A stretch of DNA of 64,000 bases from Pedobacter riviphilus (GCF_014692875.1 NZ_CP061171.1:2170001-2234000); one strand, 5' to 3'. Counted from the stretch's first letter, positions 1 to 8,063 are shown. The notes: generated by a model from the sequence alone, not told the origin. Made by a program: numbers and translations.

Positions 1-741
1 CGCGAAATTATTATAACCGATATCAATAAAAAGGCTAACGAAATTAGATTGCTTAATGAAAAATTGCAGGCCGCTTACGAGGAATTAGATACTTTTAGCT
101 ATACCATATCCCATGATTTAAGAACACCATTAACCTCAATAAAAACTTATGCTGAGCTTATGCTCAAGAATAAAAGTATTGATGAAAATGGCCAGAAAAT
201 GCTCAGTAGGATTTTAATAGGTGCAGATAAAATGAATTTCTTAATTAAAGAGATTTTAAATTTAGCAAGGGTTGGCCGTTCTGAGATAAATTTTGAAACA
301 GTTGATATAGAATCTTTGTTAAAAGAAATAAAAGGCGAAATATGGTCGGCTTTTAAAGCGGATCATACCGAATTAGTTTTAGGGCAACTTCCACATATCA
401 AAGGAGATAAGACCATGATAGCGCAGGTTTTCACAAACTTGATTGGGAATGCGGTAAAATACTCTGCCATGGTGGACAAACCTAAAGTAGAGGTTTCTGC
501 GTATATTGATGGAGGAGAGACTATCTACGCAGTTAAAGATAATGGTATAGGAATAGACAACCGTTATTACGACCGGGTTTTTGAGCTTTTTAAACGTATG
601 GATAATGTTAAGGATATAGAAGGAACAGGAGTGGGGCTGGCCATTGTAAAAAGGGTGGTAGAAAAACACAATGGCAGGGTTTGGTTTGAGAGTAAGTTAA
701 ATGTAGGATCTACCTTTTTTGTAGCTTTTAAAAACAGATAA
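1..741 (+). CDS. Sensor histidine kinase, 3' part (probable bacteriophytochrome)
   Basis: The reading frame is open from the first base, so the gene begins outside the window and only its kinase core is visible. A HisKA dimerisation helix carries the phospho-acceptor His (codon 112-114, in SHDLRTPL). It is followed by a HATPase domain with N box (IGNAVKYS), G1 (DNGIGID), F box (FELFKRM) and G2 (GTGVGLAIV), so it should be catalytically intact. The stop lies one base before a receiver-only regulator, and a heme oxygenase of the biliverdin-forming type follows. That gene order is typical of bacteriophytochrome operons, so the missing N-terminus probably holds PAS-GAF-PHY. This last step is inference: the sensor is not in the window. 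Confidence 0.85.
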   Translation, partial: REIIITDINKKANEIRLLNEKLQAAYEELDTFSYTISHDLRTPLTSIKTYAELMLKNKSIDENGQKMLSRILIGADKMNFLIKEILNLARVGRSEINFETVDIESLLKEIKGEIWSAFKADHTELVLGQLPHIKGDKTMIAQVFTNLIGNAVKYSAMVDKPKVEVSAYIDGGETIYAVKDNGIGIDNRYYDRVFELFKRMDNVKDIEGTGVGLAIVKRVVEKHNGRVWFESKLNVGSTFFVAFKNR

Positions 742-742
742 T

Positions 743-1162
743 ATGAAAACACCAGATATATTTTATGTTGAGGATGATATAGACTATGCATTTTTTATGC
801 AAAGTGCCGTACAAGAGGTTAAGGATACTCTTAATCTAACTATAGTTGAAGATGGTATGAAAGCATTGCAAAAACTTCAACATTTTGCCGAAAGTAAAAC
901 CAAGCCTAAATTAATATTGCTTGATTTGAACTTGCCCGGCTTATCAGGCTTAGATCTCTTAAAGTTTGTACGGGATATTCCTTATCTCAAAACAGTACCT
1001 GTAATCTTGTTCTCTACGTCTGATAATCCTGATGATGTAAAATCATCAATAGAGTTTGGTGCCAATGCCTATCTTACCAAGCCCGATGGTTACGAGAACT
1101 TGCTTAAATGTATACATTCTGTACACGATTTTTGGTTTAACCAACATTTGAGGTTAAATTAA
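743..1162 (+). CDS. Receiver-only response regulator (Rcp1/CheY-like)
   Basis: A 139-residue stand-alone receiver domain with no output domain. The acidic pocket (E10, D11, D12), the phospho-acceptor D61 in LLDLNLPG, a Ser/Thr switch (ILFSTSD) and the conserved Lys in YLTKPDG are all present. It starts one base after the histidine kinase stop, so the two are surely co-transcribed and probably cognate. Single-domain regulators of this length, with a long loop before D61, resemble the Rcp1 type paired with phytochromes. What it acts on is not visible here. Confidence 0.9.
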   Translation: MKTPDIFYVEDDIDYAFFMQSAVQEVKDTLNLTIVEDGMKALQKLQHFAESKTKPKLILLDLNLPGLSGLDLLKFVRDIPYLKTVPVILFSTSDNPDDVKSSIEFGANAYLTKPDGYENLLKCIHSVHDFWFNQHLRLN

Positions 1163-1184
1163 AATTTTATAAAACCATATGGAG

Positions 1185-1218
1185 AGATTCGGCTATTAAA
1201 TCCGGATCTTTTCTTTTT
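1185..1218 (+). terminator. Possible attenuator between the response regulator and heme oxygenase
   Basis: An 8-bp stem (AGATTCGG / CCGGATCT, one G-U pair) with a 9-base loop is followed by TTTTCTTTTT. It lies in the 75-base gap before the heme oxygenase, so it could reduce read-through into that gene. The stem is short and the T-run interrupted, so confidence is moderate. Confidence 0.4.
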
Positions 1219-1237
1219 AATAATTAAATTTCCAACA

Positions 1238-1822
1238 ATGATTGCCAATTTATTGAGAACTGAAACAGCAGAAAACCATAAAACATTAGAATCCTTAATG
1301 TTTGTGAATGAGATTATGAACAATTCCTTAAGCATTGAACAGTATAAAAAGCTGTTGACCATTAATTATATTATTCACCAGAAATTAGAGAATACGCTCG
1401 TGAATATGTTGGATACAGCTATTGCCGAACAATTGGAAATGAAAAGCAGATTGAAACTCACTGCTTTAGAACAAGACTTAAATTATTGGAATATAGATAG
1501 TTTAACATTACCAGGTTTAGATTTTGAATTGTTTGTTCCAGAAAAAAATACTGCAGAAATTTTAGGTGCGCTGTATGTGTTAGAAGGAGCTACCTTGGGC
1601 GGAAACGTAATTAAAAGGCATATTTTAGCCAATCCCAATTTTAAAGATCACGAAGGTGGCTTAAATTATTACGGTGTTTATGGCGATGAGCTAAGTGCAA
1701 AATGGAAAATATTTGTCTCTGTAATAAACCAAACCGTTGCTGAGGCAGACTATAAACGTTGTGTAAATGGCGCCAACTTAACCTTTAATAACCTGATCAA
1801 CTTATCAAAACAACTGAATTAA
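1238..1822 (+). CDS. bphO: Biliverdin-producing heme oxygenase
   Basis: A 194-residue all-helical protein. The N-terminal T-x-x-x-H segment (TETAENHKTLE, H14) matches the proximal heme ligand region of heme oxygenases. The distal helix signature YVLEGATLGGNVI is characteristic of the bacterial BphO subgroup. The expected reaction is oxidative opening of heme to biliverdin, CO and Fe(II). Its position behind a histidine kinase and receiver protein suggests it makes the biliverdin chromophore of a phytochrome. It could also serve iron release from heme, since a heme-uptake-type locus lies 0.7 kb downstream. Family assignment is firm; the role is inferred from context. Confidence 0.82.
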   Translation: MIANLLRTETAENHKTLESLMFVNEIMNNSLSIEQYKKLLTINYIIHQKLENTLVNMLDTAIAEQLEMKSRLKLTALEQDLNYWNIDSLTLPGLDFELFVPEKNTAEILGALYVLEGATLGGNVIKRHILANPNFKDHEGGLNYYGVYGDELSAKWKIFVSVINQTVAEADYKRCVNGANLTFNNLINLSKQLN

Positions 1823-2004
1823 GTTACCAAATTTTGAGAACAAAAACTAAAAAAATACGTCTATAATAGTGCCAGGGCATTTTTTTGATTGTGAAAATGT
1901 GCAAAACTTCTTTCAAATAAATATTTGCTTTCTGTTGTTAATTCAAGGTAAATATGTATTATTGAAAAAATAATTTTTTTAAACCTTAAAAACATCAATT
2001 AGCG

Positions 2005-2184
2005 ATGGAAAAATTCTCAAAAGTTAAAGCTGCTGTTGCTGCTATTGAAGCAGATGTAGAAAAATTTTATAATGCTGGCAATGCAGCTGCTGGTACTCGT
2101 GTGCGTAAAGCAATGCAAGATCTTAAAGTTTTAGCACAAGAAATCCGTGCAGAAGTAACTGACAAGAAAAACTCTGGAAAATAA
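2005..2184 (+). CDS. Histone H1-like mini-protein (Hc1 family)
   Basis: A 59-residue open frame starting at ATG 2005: MEKFSKVKAAVAAIEADVEK, then a central segment GNAAAGTRVRKAMQDLK and a charged tail ending KKNSGK. The A/G-T-R-V-R-K-A-M-Q-D-L core is the hallmark of the small Hc1-type DNA-binding proteins common in Bacteroidota. It is Lys/Ala-rich and predicted helical, with no Cys or Trp. The gene stands alone, ends in a strong terminator 18 bases downstream, and has a 180-base upstream gap that should hold its promoter. Likely role: abundant nucleoid-associated protein. Confidence 0.85.
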   Translation: MEKFSKVKAAVAAIEADVEKFYNAGNAAAGTRVRKAMQDLKVLAQEIRAEVTDKKNSGK

Positions 2185-2202
2185 TATTTCGCGAGTAGAA
2201 AC

Positions 2203-2234
2203 AAAAAGGGTTCTGGTATGCCAGGACCCTTTTT
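2203..2234 (+). terminator. Rho-independent terminator of the mini-histone gene
   Basis: A 14-bp stem (AAAAAGGGTTCTGG / CCAGGACCCTTTTT, one G-U pair) with a 4-base loop TATG ending in a run of T. Confidence 0.85.
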
Positions 2235-2315
2235 GCGTTTAGGGCAAAATTGACTTATGAAGTCTGATAGAGCCGTACCATTTAGACCTCCAAAGTTTTA
2301 CGAAGCCACCAATCG

Positions 2316-2340
2316 TCTTCCTGAACTTGTTTCAGGATCT
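2316..2340. repeat. Dispersed palindrome, copy 1 (CCTGAAC-N-TTTCAGG type)
   Basis: TCCTGAACTTGTTTCAGGA is a near-perfect hairpin (TCCTGAA / TTTCAGGA). The 20-base core TCCTGAACTTGTTTCAGGAT recurs exactly at 25192-25211, also between convergent genes. It looks like a REP-type intergenic element rather than a terminator, since no T-run follows. Confidence 0.65.
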
Positions 2341-2359
2341 TAACGAGCTACCAATATAG

Positions 2360-2380
2360 ATGCTGAATTAAATTCAGCAT
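2360..2380. repeat. Short palindrome next to the dispersed repeat
   Basis: ATGCTGAATT-A-AATTCAGCAT is a perfect 10-bp inverted repeat with a single central base. No T-run follows. It sits 20 bases from the CCTGAAC-type palindrome and may be part of the same composite element. Confidence 0.6.
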
Positions 2381-2484
2381 GACGCCCATAAATTAATAAT
2401 CCCAATAAAAAGATAAAGCTCCCCATCGCGGAGAGCCTATATCCAACTAACAAAACATATTTTTTAGGTAAGCCTTAACTTACG

Positions 2485-3537
2485 TTATCCTTTTTTCACC
2501 AATTTATATTCGATTATTGGTTTGCCACGGGTACCACCATCACCAGCACCCATCGAAATGAATTTCAACTTGTAAACATTACCAGCTGCATCTTTAATTA
2601 CATAAAAAGTTTTAAGCGTAACTCCTGTAGCCGGCTGTGTGCTTCTCCATGTTGAGCCAATTATTGCTCTATCTGATTTAAAATCTACTGTACTGATGTT
2701 TGATTCTTTAAAATCTGCATAAGCAATAGTGTTTTCTGAAACAATACCAGCCGTTACACCTCCTAAATTGTTAATGAAAATCAAATCAGAAAATGCATAA
2801 GGGAAAGTAGCGGTCCAGTACATGCTGTAAGTCCAAACAATATCCCAGCTAGCCTTTACGGGCTCAGCAGAAACAGTAGTTCCTTTTATCAAAGCGGTAA
2901 ACTGGAAGTTAGCATCAGCATTTTTGATAACATCTAAAGTCTTAAAAGTAGTTTCAGTAACCTTAGCATACTGCAAAGTATAACCTGTTGCACCTTTTCT
3001 AATTACCCTGATTTTGTAAAGTTCATCGTTAGCTAAAACAGTTGCAGCACCACCTTTCCGGTTAATGATATAAACTTTGTTTTCGGCATCTGTAGCAGAA
3101 ATAGCAGCAATAGCCGTTTTATTTAAAATATTGGCTTCTCTACCATCATCAACTATGGTAAAATTACCTTGTCCCTGACCAACTTTTAAAGCATTAGGAT
3201 CAAAATCGGCAGTGGTTACAGCGTTTAAATCTGTTTTATTAACTACTAAAGCAGAAGCACCATTGGTTGAGTTTAATATCACTTTAAAATCTGCTCCCGA
3301 ATAAAAACCTAAATCCCAACTATCTCTTTCAACAGCAGTTTGTTTATCAGCACTAAAATCTACATAAACACTGTTCCCGGCAGCGCTTCCTGCCTCCGTG
3401 CCAACTATTCCATTAAGTGTTAAAGTACTTCCATCTGAGGGCGGCACCACTACTATTGGTTCTTCAGTGTCTTTTTTACAGGCTGTAAAGGTTACCGCCA
3501 TAAAAGCGATGGCAATCATTGAGTTTAATTTATTCAT
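2485..3537 (-). CDS. hmuY: HmuY-like heme-binding lipoprotein
   Basis: A 350-residue exported lipoprotein: signal peptide ending in the lipobox FTAC with lipidated C20, then a low-complexity linker (EEPIVVVPPSDG) and a beta-rich body. The segment YVDFSAD..WDLGFYSG is typical of the HmuY family (PF14064), and a second similar WDIVWTYS motif lies near residue 230. HmuY proteins capture heme at the surface and pass it to a TonB receptor. The gene follows such a receptor by 26 bases on the same strand, which supports that role. It is longer than Porphyromonas HmuY (about 216 residues), apparently because the domain is duplicated or extended. Ligand not proven by sequence. Confidence 0.75.
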   Translation of the reverse strand: MNKLNSMIAIAFMAVTFTACKKDTEEPIVVVPPSDGSTLTLNGIVGTEAGSAAGNSVYVDFSADKQTAVERDSWDLGFYSGADFKVILNSTNGASALVVNKTDLNAVTTADFDPNALKVGQGQGNFTIVDDGREANILNKTAIAAISATDAENKVYIINRKGGAATVLANDELYKIRVIRKGATGYTLQYAKVTETTFKTLDVIKNADANFQFTALIKGTTVSAEPVKASWDIVWTYSMYWTATFPYAFSDLIFINNLGGVTAGIVSENTIAYADFKESNISTVDFKSDRAIIGSTWRSTQPATGVTLKTFYVIKDAAGNVYKLKFISMGAGDGGTRGKPIIEYKLVKKG

Positions 3538-3563
3538 GTCTGTATATAATTATTTTGTTTTTA

Positions 3564-5627
3564 TTATAGTTTATCCCAGCTATAGCTTAAACCCAGGAGG
3601 TAAGAACGACCATAGCTGTATGGTACGGTTGCACCGCTAGTGCTATGTGCGCCACCACTTGCTACTGAGCTATTGGAGAGCTGTGTAACATTAAATAGGT
3701 TTTTAATGCCGGCATTAATGGTTAGCGATTTAAGCAGGTTTTTGTTGAACATTAAATCTGCTGTGTGGAAAGCGCCAATTTTTACCAGTTTTGCCGTAGC
3801 ATTGTTCGTTATCTGATAGCTTGGTAAGTTGCCAGTATATTTATAAAACAGGCTGATGCTTCCATTAAGCTTAGTAAAAGTGTAGCTAATGTTCGAGTTT
3901 AGCTCTGTAGCCCAGGCAAATTCTGGTGTTTGCAGGTTGGCGTTTTCGCTTAAATCGTTATATCTCCCGATGTACGATGCACCAAGTGTAGCCTGAAGAT
4001 TTTTAAAGATGAACGTGTTTTCCAATGTACCACCGGTTGTTTTGTATTTAGAAATATTGATTAGTGTGGTAATGGTTGGGTTTGTTGGATCGAAACCAAA
4101 TTCTATCCTGTTTTTAAACAAATTGTAGAATCCTGATAGGGTAGAACGGAACTGAAAATCCCTAACCTGTATGCCCTCCCAAGCCAATGAACCATTAAAA
4201 CTGTTCGATTCTTCTGCTTTTAAATTGGGATTGCCCAAAATATTATGACTGGCATCAACAAAATCATAATACAGCTCCCGCAACGCAGGAGAACGGAAAC
4301 CTTTGGCAAAGGCTAAGCGTAAATCGAGGTTTTTGGTTAAAATAAACTTTGTATTTAACGATGGAATTACAGGAGGTGCATCGTAAACAGAATTTTTAAT
4401 CACCCTTAAACCTGGTCTGATGCTTATTTGATCGCTTACTTTGAGCGCTGCGGTAAGAAAAGCTGCATAATCGTTAATCGTCGGTGATCCGTTAATTCTT
4501 TGTCCGCTGGCGGCATCTCTACTGTATTCAAAACCTGGCTGAAAAGAAACCGATTGGTTTAGTGTGTAAATAGCATTAACCCTAAAATTAGCGGCATTAA
4601 ATTTGGCTATATCCTGTTCACCAGCTCCTGTACTTAATTCTTCAGTATTGTTTGTGAAATTATGGATCACTGTTTTAGTTGCACGGTCCAGTTTGGTAAA
4701 ACCTGCAATGGCAGACAACTGTAAGCTGTTGTTTATTTTGTATTCCGACTGAAGTTGTTGTGTATACCTGTGTGTGGTGTAAGTTTGCAATATTCCTTTA
4801 TAATTGTTGGGGTTTAGGCCATAACGTACATCAATATCTTCTTTCAAGGCATCTAGCCTGTACCAGATATTAAAGTTATTGTAACGATAGCCTACCTTGG
4901 CGTTACCCAAAAACTGTTCTTTTGGTTTCCAGCGGTTAGCAATGGCATTAACTTCATCTATTGTGGCTGTTTTTGCTGCTAAATTCCAGCCACCGAAATC
5001 GTTGTGGCTAAAACCAACCAGTACACTCCAGTTATTATTTTTCCAATTTGCAGTGATATTCTGCATATGGTTACCCTTGCCCGATAAAGCTTCATATTCG
5101 TTGCCAGCTGTTTCTTCCTGTATCCTTGCAGATAGATTTAGTAATTCCCTGCCAGGTTTTTTGGTGATAATATTAATTACACCTGCCAGCGCATCGGAAC
5201 CATATATAACTGACATGGGGCCTTCAACAATCTCAATCCGCTCAATGGTATTGATATCAATCTGGTTTAAACTCTCGCGGGTATCCGAGCGATCAACCAT
5301 GGGTGCCCCATCTAAAAGTATTTTAACGTTTCTTCCTGTCATACCCATTAACTGAATATCTGTAGTGCCCAGGGTTAAATCATTACTAAAACGAAACCCG
5401 AGTTCGGTATTTAAAACCTGCTGTACATTGGTTGCGGCTCTTAACTTAATCCGTTCTGCACTTATTGTTCTTACATGGTATACTGAATTTCTTAAAGTTT
5501 GCGGGCCATACTGCCCCGTAATTACCACATCTCTTAAATCATTTGCCTTTGCGGTATCAACTTTAATCTCCTGGGCTACAGCAACAAATCCGTAAAGCAA
5601 TAAGGCAATTGATAAATATATCTTCAT
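3564..5627 (-). CDS. hmuR: TonB-dependent outer membrane receptor (heme/iron type)
   Basis: 687 residues. A signal peptide ends near AVAQ (residue 19), then a TonB box (DVVITGQ, about residue 33), and a plug domain with the usual segments (NVKILLDG, IERIEIVEGPMSVIYGSDALAGVINIITKK). A 22-strand barrel follows, ending in an aromatic-rich LSYSWDKL. There is no N-terminal carboxypeptidase-like domain, so it is a classical siderophore/heme receptor rather than SusC type. FRSPALRELYYDF resembles the FRAP/NPNL region of heme receptors, and NPNL is also present. It is the first gene of an operon with the HmuY-like lipoprotein and is divergent from an AraC regulator. Heme is the likely ligand; other iron chelates are possible. 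Confidence 0.8.
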   Translation of the reverse strand: MKIYLSIALLLYGFVAVAQEIKVDTAKANDLRDVVITGQYGPQTLRNSVYHVRTISAERIKLRAATNVQQVLNTELGFRFSNDLTLGTTDIQLMGMTGRNVKILLDGAPMVDRSDTRESLNQIDINTIERIEIVEGPMSVIYGSDALAGVINIITKKPGRELLNLSARIQEETAGNEYEALSGKGNHMQNITANWKNNNWSVLVGFSHNDFGGWNLAAKTATIDEVNAIANRWKPKEQFLGNAKVGYRYNNFNIWYRLDALKEDIDVRYGLNPNNYKGILQTYTTHRYTQQLQSEYKINNSLQLSAIAGFTKLDRATKTVIHNFTNNTEELSTGAGEQDIAKFNAANFRVNAIYTLNQSVSFQPGFEYSRDAASGQRINGSPTINDYAAFLTAALKVSDQISIRPGLRVIKNSVYDAPPVIPSLNTKFILTKNLDLRLAFAKGFRSPALRELYYDFVDASHNILGNPNLKAEESNSFNGSLAWEGIQVRDFQFRSTLSGFYNLFKNRIEFGFDPTNPTITTLINISKYKTTGGTLENTFIFKNLQATLGASYIGRYNDLSENANLQTPEFAWATELNSNISYTFTKLNGSISLFYKYTGNLPSYQITNNATAKLVKIGAFHTADLMFNKNLLKSLTINAGIKNLFNVTQLSNSSVASGGAHSTSGATVPYSYGRSYLLGLSYSWDKL

Positions 5628-5691
5628 TTATTTAGACTAATTATAAATAATTATGCAAATTTGTATATAATCACAAAAAGCAGATAACGTT

Positions 5692-5720
5692 AAACGGATA
5701 ATTAATACCGCCAAACGGAT
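5692..5720 (+). promoter_or_regulatory. Tandem direct repeat, probable AraC operator
   Basis: Two copies of AAACGGAT (5692-5699 and 5713-5720) lie in the same orientation, start-to-start 21 bases apart. Longer matches are cgttAAACGGATaa and cgccAAACGGATta. Direct repeats on the same DNA face are the usual binding layout of AraC proteins. The site sits in the 102-base gap between the TonB receptor (-) and the araC-type gene (+), so it could control both. Confidence 0.6.
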
Positions 5721-5729
5721 TAAATAAAT

Positions 5730-6665
5730 ATGGAAGTTAAACTCTCAACCCATCCGACAGGAAATATTGTTTATAAGAATACCTATCCCGATAATTTTGA
5801 TAGCATTAATGATGTAAGCGAAACTGTGTTAGCATTTGAAAAGGATGGTGTAAAATACCATATAAAGGAAAAGTGGTTTAGGGGAATCCACATTGGTATT
5901 ACGGAGATCCATCCGCACAAGGAAGAGAATTTTTGCTTTGAAAGTTCTCAACAACATATTGGCTTTTTATTTTGTCTGAACGGTGCGATTAATTATGGTA
6001 ACGATCGTCAACAAGATGCTTTTTTATCGCTTACTAAAAACGAGCAAGATTTTAATATAGGCAGGGTTAATTCGATGAGATTTAACGTAACACTGAAAAC
6101 CAGATATCTTTATATACAGTTTACGTCAGATTATTTTCGTCAGGTAACTGGAGGAAAACTCGATAATGACATTAAATCTGAAATCTCAAAATCCATCACC
6201 CCAGAAATCGGGTTGATATTGCAGCAAATTATTTATCCTAAGTACGAGGGTAGGGTAAAGCGCCTGTTCCTGGAAGCCAGGATATTTGAGCTGATTATTG
6301 TTTATATTAATCAAAAACCAGAGAAACAAACACGCCTTTTAAAAAAGGAAGATGTAGAAAAAATTCTTTTGGCCAAACAATTGGTTGAGTACGATTTACA
6401 ACATCCAAATTCATTAATCGAGCTATCACGCAGGGTTGGAATTAATGATTACAAGCTTAAAAGAGGTTTTAAGGAACTAATTGGACATACCGTATTTGGG
6501 TATCTCTATAAGATCAGAATGGAGAAAGCCCATTATTTTCTATCCAGTGAAAAGAAAACGGTAAACGAAGTTTCTTTTCTTGTGGGCTATAAAAACCCAC
6601 AACATTTTATTACTGCCTTTAAAAAGCATTATAATATTTTACCAGGAAGCTTAAACAAAAGCTAG
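5730..6665 (+). CDS. AraC-family transcriptional regulator
   Basis: 311 residues. The N-terminal 190 residues form a cupin-like sensing domain of the PchR/YqhC-type found in iron-uptake regulators. The C-terminal 100 residues hold the double HTH of AraC proteins (LIELSRRVGINDYKLKRGF, then VNEVSFLVGYKNPQHFITAF). It is divergent from the receptor/HmuY operon and just downstream of a direct-repeat operator, so it is very likely the local regulator of that operon. Signal is unknown: heme or a siderophore-like ligand fits the context. Gene and ATG start are unambiguous. Confidence 0.85.
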   Translation: MEVKLSTHPTGNIVYKNTYPDNFDSINDVSETVLAFEKDGVKYHIKEKWFRGIHIGITEIHPHKEENFCFESSQQHIGFLFCLNGAINYGNDRQQDAFLSLTKNEQDFNIGRVNSMRFNVTLKTRYLYIQFTSDYFRQVTGGKLDNDIKSEISKSITPEIGLILQQIIYPKYEGRVKRLFLEARIFELIIVYINQKPEKQTRLLKKEDVEKILLAKQLVEYDLQHPNSLIELSRRVGINDYKLKRGFKELIGHTVFGYLYKIRMEKAHYFLSSEKKTVNEVSFLVGYKNPQHFITAFKKHYNILPGSLNKS

Positions 6666-6675
6666 AAATTTAGCG

Positions 6676-6685
6676 CAAACGTTTG
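6676..6685. promoter_or_regulatory. LacI-type operator, downstream copy
   Basis: The perfect palindrome CAAACGTTTG, inside gcgCAAACGTTTG, lies directly at the 3' end of the lacI-type gene. The same extended sequence, inverted, occurs in that gene's promoter. A central CG flanked by AAA/TTT is the standard core of LacI-family operators. Confidence 0.55.
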
Positions 6686-6686
6686 T

Positions 6687-7703
6687 TTATTCTTTTACAT
6701 CGTTTATAATCAAATCAGACTCTACAATGGTATTGTAATAGGCCTGGTTCTCAGAATTAGGACTATGAATAAGATCTAACAAGATGTTGGCCGCTTTTTG
6801 CCCCTGCAAATATGGATATTGCTCTACTGAGGCTACAGGCGAATTATCTAAGTAACTGATAATAGGTAGGTTTGCATAACTCACTATATCAAAATCATTA
6901 ATTACATTCAGCTTTTTGAAGTATTTAATCAGGAAAAGTGCTACATAGTCGTTAAAGGCAACAATCGCTGTTGGTTTCCGCTTGTGATTTAAAAATTGAT
7001 TGGCTGCGTCGATGGTGCCTTCCTCAGTTAGGTCACAGTTCACCACCAACGATGGATCAAATTTTAAGCGGTTAAAGGTAATCGCCTGCATATAGCCATC
7101 CTTGCGTTCCTCACTGGCGTATAAGGTACTTGGTCCATTAATCATTCCGATACTTCTATGTCCTTTTTTCAAAAGATAGTTCACAGCCTTAATTGTTGCG
7201 CTCTCTAAGCTACACGCTACATAATGCACGTTTTTAAACGGAGGTATCCGGTCAAAAAATACGACAGGTATATTAAATGAATTAAGTTTTTCGAAATGAT
7301 CAAACTTCGAAGTGTCTTTACTGATGGATACTAATAAGCCATCAACGCGTTGATTTTTCATTTTTTCAACGAGTTTTACTTCCTGGTCATAATTATCGTG
7401 CGACTGCGCAAAGATAACCGTATAATTTTTCTTAATAGCCTCATCTTCAATGGCAGAAATAGCGATAGAGAAAAAGTGTTCTGATAGCTCAGGTAAAATT
7501 ACGCCAATAGTATATGTTTTCCCTTTTTGAAAAAGAATTGCCGCATTATTAGGCTCATAGTTTAGAGACTTAGCCAGCTGCTTAATTTTTTCCCTAGTTA
7601 CCGCTCCAATGCTAGGATGATCATGCAATCCCCTAGAAACACTGGATGGAGAAATGTTTAAGATTCTGGCTATTTCTTTGATGGTTGTTGGTTTCGACTG
7701 CAT
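6687..7703 (-). CDS. LacI-family transcriptional regulator
   Basis: 338 residues. N-terminal HTH (TIKEIARILNISPSSVSRGL, residues 7-26) with hinge helix region, then a periplasmic-binding-like effector domain (IGVILPELSEHFFS, VDGLLVSISKD, VVFFDRIPP, HRSIGMINGP). The HTH plus ligand fold is the usual length for the family. There are no sugar genes next to it, so its regulon lies elsewhere or is autogenous. Two copies of CAAACGTTTG, one overlapping its promoter and one at its 3' end, strongly suggest autorepression. Effector unknown, probably a carbohydrate by family habit. Confidence 0.88.
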   Translation of the reverse strand: MQSKPTTIKEIARILNISPSSVSRGLHDHPSIGAVTREKIKQLAKSLNYEPNNAAILFQKGKTYTIGVILPELSEHFFSIAISAIEDEAIKKNYTVIFAQSHDNYDQEVKLVEKMKNQRVDGLLVSISKDTSKFDHFEKLNSFNIPVVFFDRIPPFKNVHYVACSLESATIKAVNYLLKKGHRSIGMINGPSTLYASEERKDGYMQAITFNRLKFDPSLVVNCDLTEEGTIDAANQFLNHKRKPTAIVAFNDYVALFLIKYFKKLNVINDFDIVSYANLPIISYLDNSPVASVEQYPYLQGQKAANILLDLIHSPNSENQAYYNTIVESDLIINDVKE

Positions 7704-7747
7704 TCTGAGTGCTAAACTACATTAAATTTCTTCAATATGTAATAATA

Positions 7748-7767
7748 CAAAATTAATCAAACGTTTG
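7748..7767 (-). promoter_or_regulatory. lacI promoter -7 box with overlapping LacI operator
   Basis: Reading the minus strand, operator CAAACGTTTG (7767-7758) is followed after two bases by TAATTTTG (7755-7748), a perfect match to the Bacteroidota -7 consensus TAnnTTTG. The box is 45 bases upstream of the lacI start. A repressor bound here would cover the promoter, so the gene should be autoregulated. Confidence 0.6.
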
Positions 7768-7965
7768 CGTTGTTTTTTTTTCTTATTTCTTTCCTCTACT
7801 ATATAAATATCAATACTTTCGGAAAAACTTAAGGGCTATACGCTCTAAAAAATAATAATATAAAAATTATACATAGAAAGCAATTTTAGCCCCTTAAAAA
7901 GACAAAATTGATAGGTACCCCAATGATTAACAAAGGTGCCCGTCAATTTTTGGGAGTATTTAAAT

Positions 7966-8000
7966 AAAAAAGGCGAGAAGTGTTCGTACCACTCCTCACC
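7966..8000 (-). terminator. Rho-independent terminator of the candidate small RNA
   Basis: GGUGAGgAGUG / CACUuCUCGCC forms an 11-bp stem including G-U pairs, with loop guacgaa, followed by UUUUUU on the minus strand. Confidence 0.7.
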
Positions 8001-8058
8001 AAACGGGTTATTTTCCTGCAAGCAGGCACAAAAGTTATCTAAGCTATATGTTTAACCC
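7966..8058 (-). ncRNA. Candidate small RNA with own promoter and terminator
   Basis: On the minus strand a -7 box (8071-8064) is followed 6 bases later by GGGTTA (8058-8053). This can pair with TAACCC (8010-8005), enclosing a hairpin CCTGC-TT-GCAGG (8026-8015). A terminator follows: an 11-bp stem (8000-7990 with 7982-7972), a 7-base loop and six U. Two G-U pairs keep the terminator stem intact only when read on the minus strand; the plus-strand RNA would have C-A mismatches. Predicted length is about 93 bases. No known RNA family is recognised. Whether it acts alone or is a leader of lacI (263 bases further on) is open. Confidence 0.5.
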
Positions 8059-8063
8059 TTATT

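Larger units (their letters stand above)
2185..2484. other. Convergent intergenic gap with terminator and palindromic repeats
   Basis: This 300-base gap between the mini-histone gene (+) and the HmuY gene (-) holds the terminator at 2203-2234 and two palindromes at 2316-2340 and 2360-2380. I see no open frame or RNA gene in the rest. Confidence 0.6.

Noticed and set aside
1855..1885. TGCCAGGGCATTTTTTT after the heme oxygenase gene as a terminator
   Set aside because: The stem would be 4 bp with a 2-base loop, which cannot form.
4897..5355. 152-codon open frame antisense to the TonB receptor
   Set aside because: It lies fully inside a well-supported receptor gene, and its product shows no family motif. 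It is a shadow frame.
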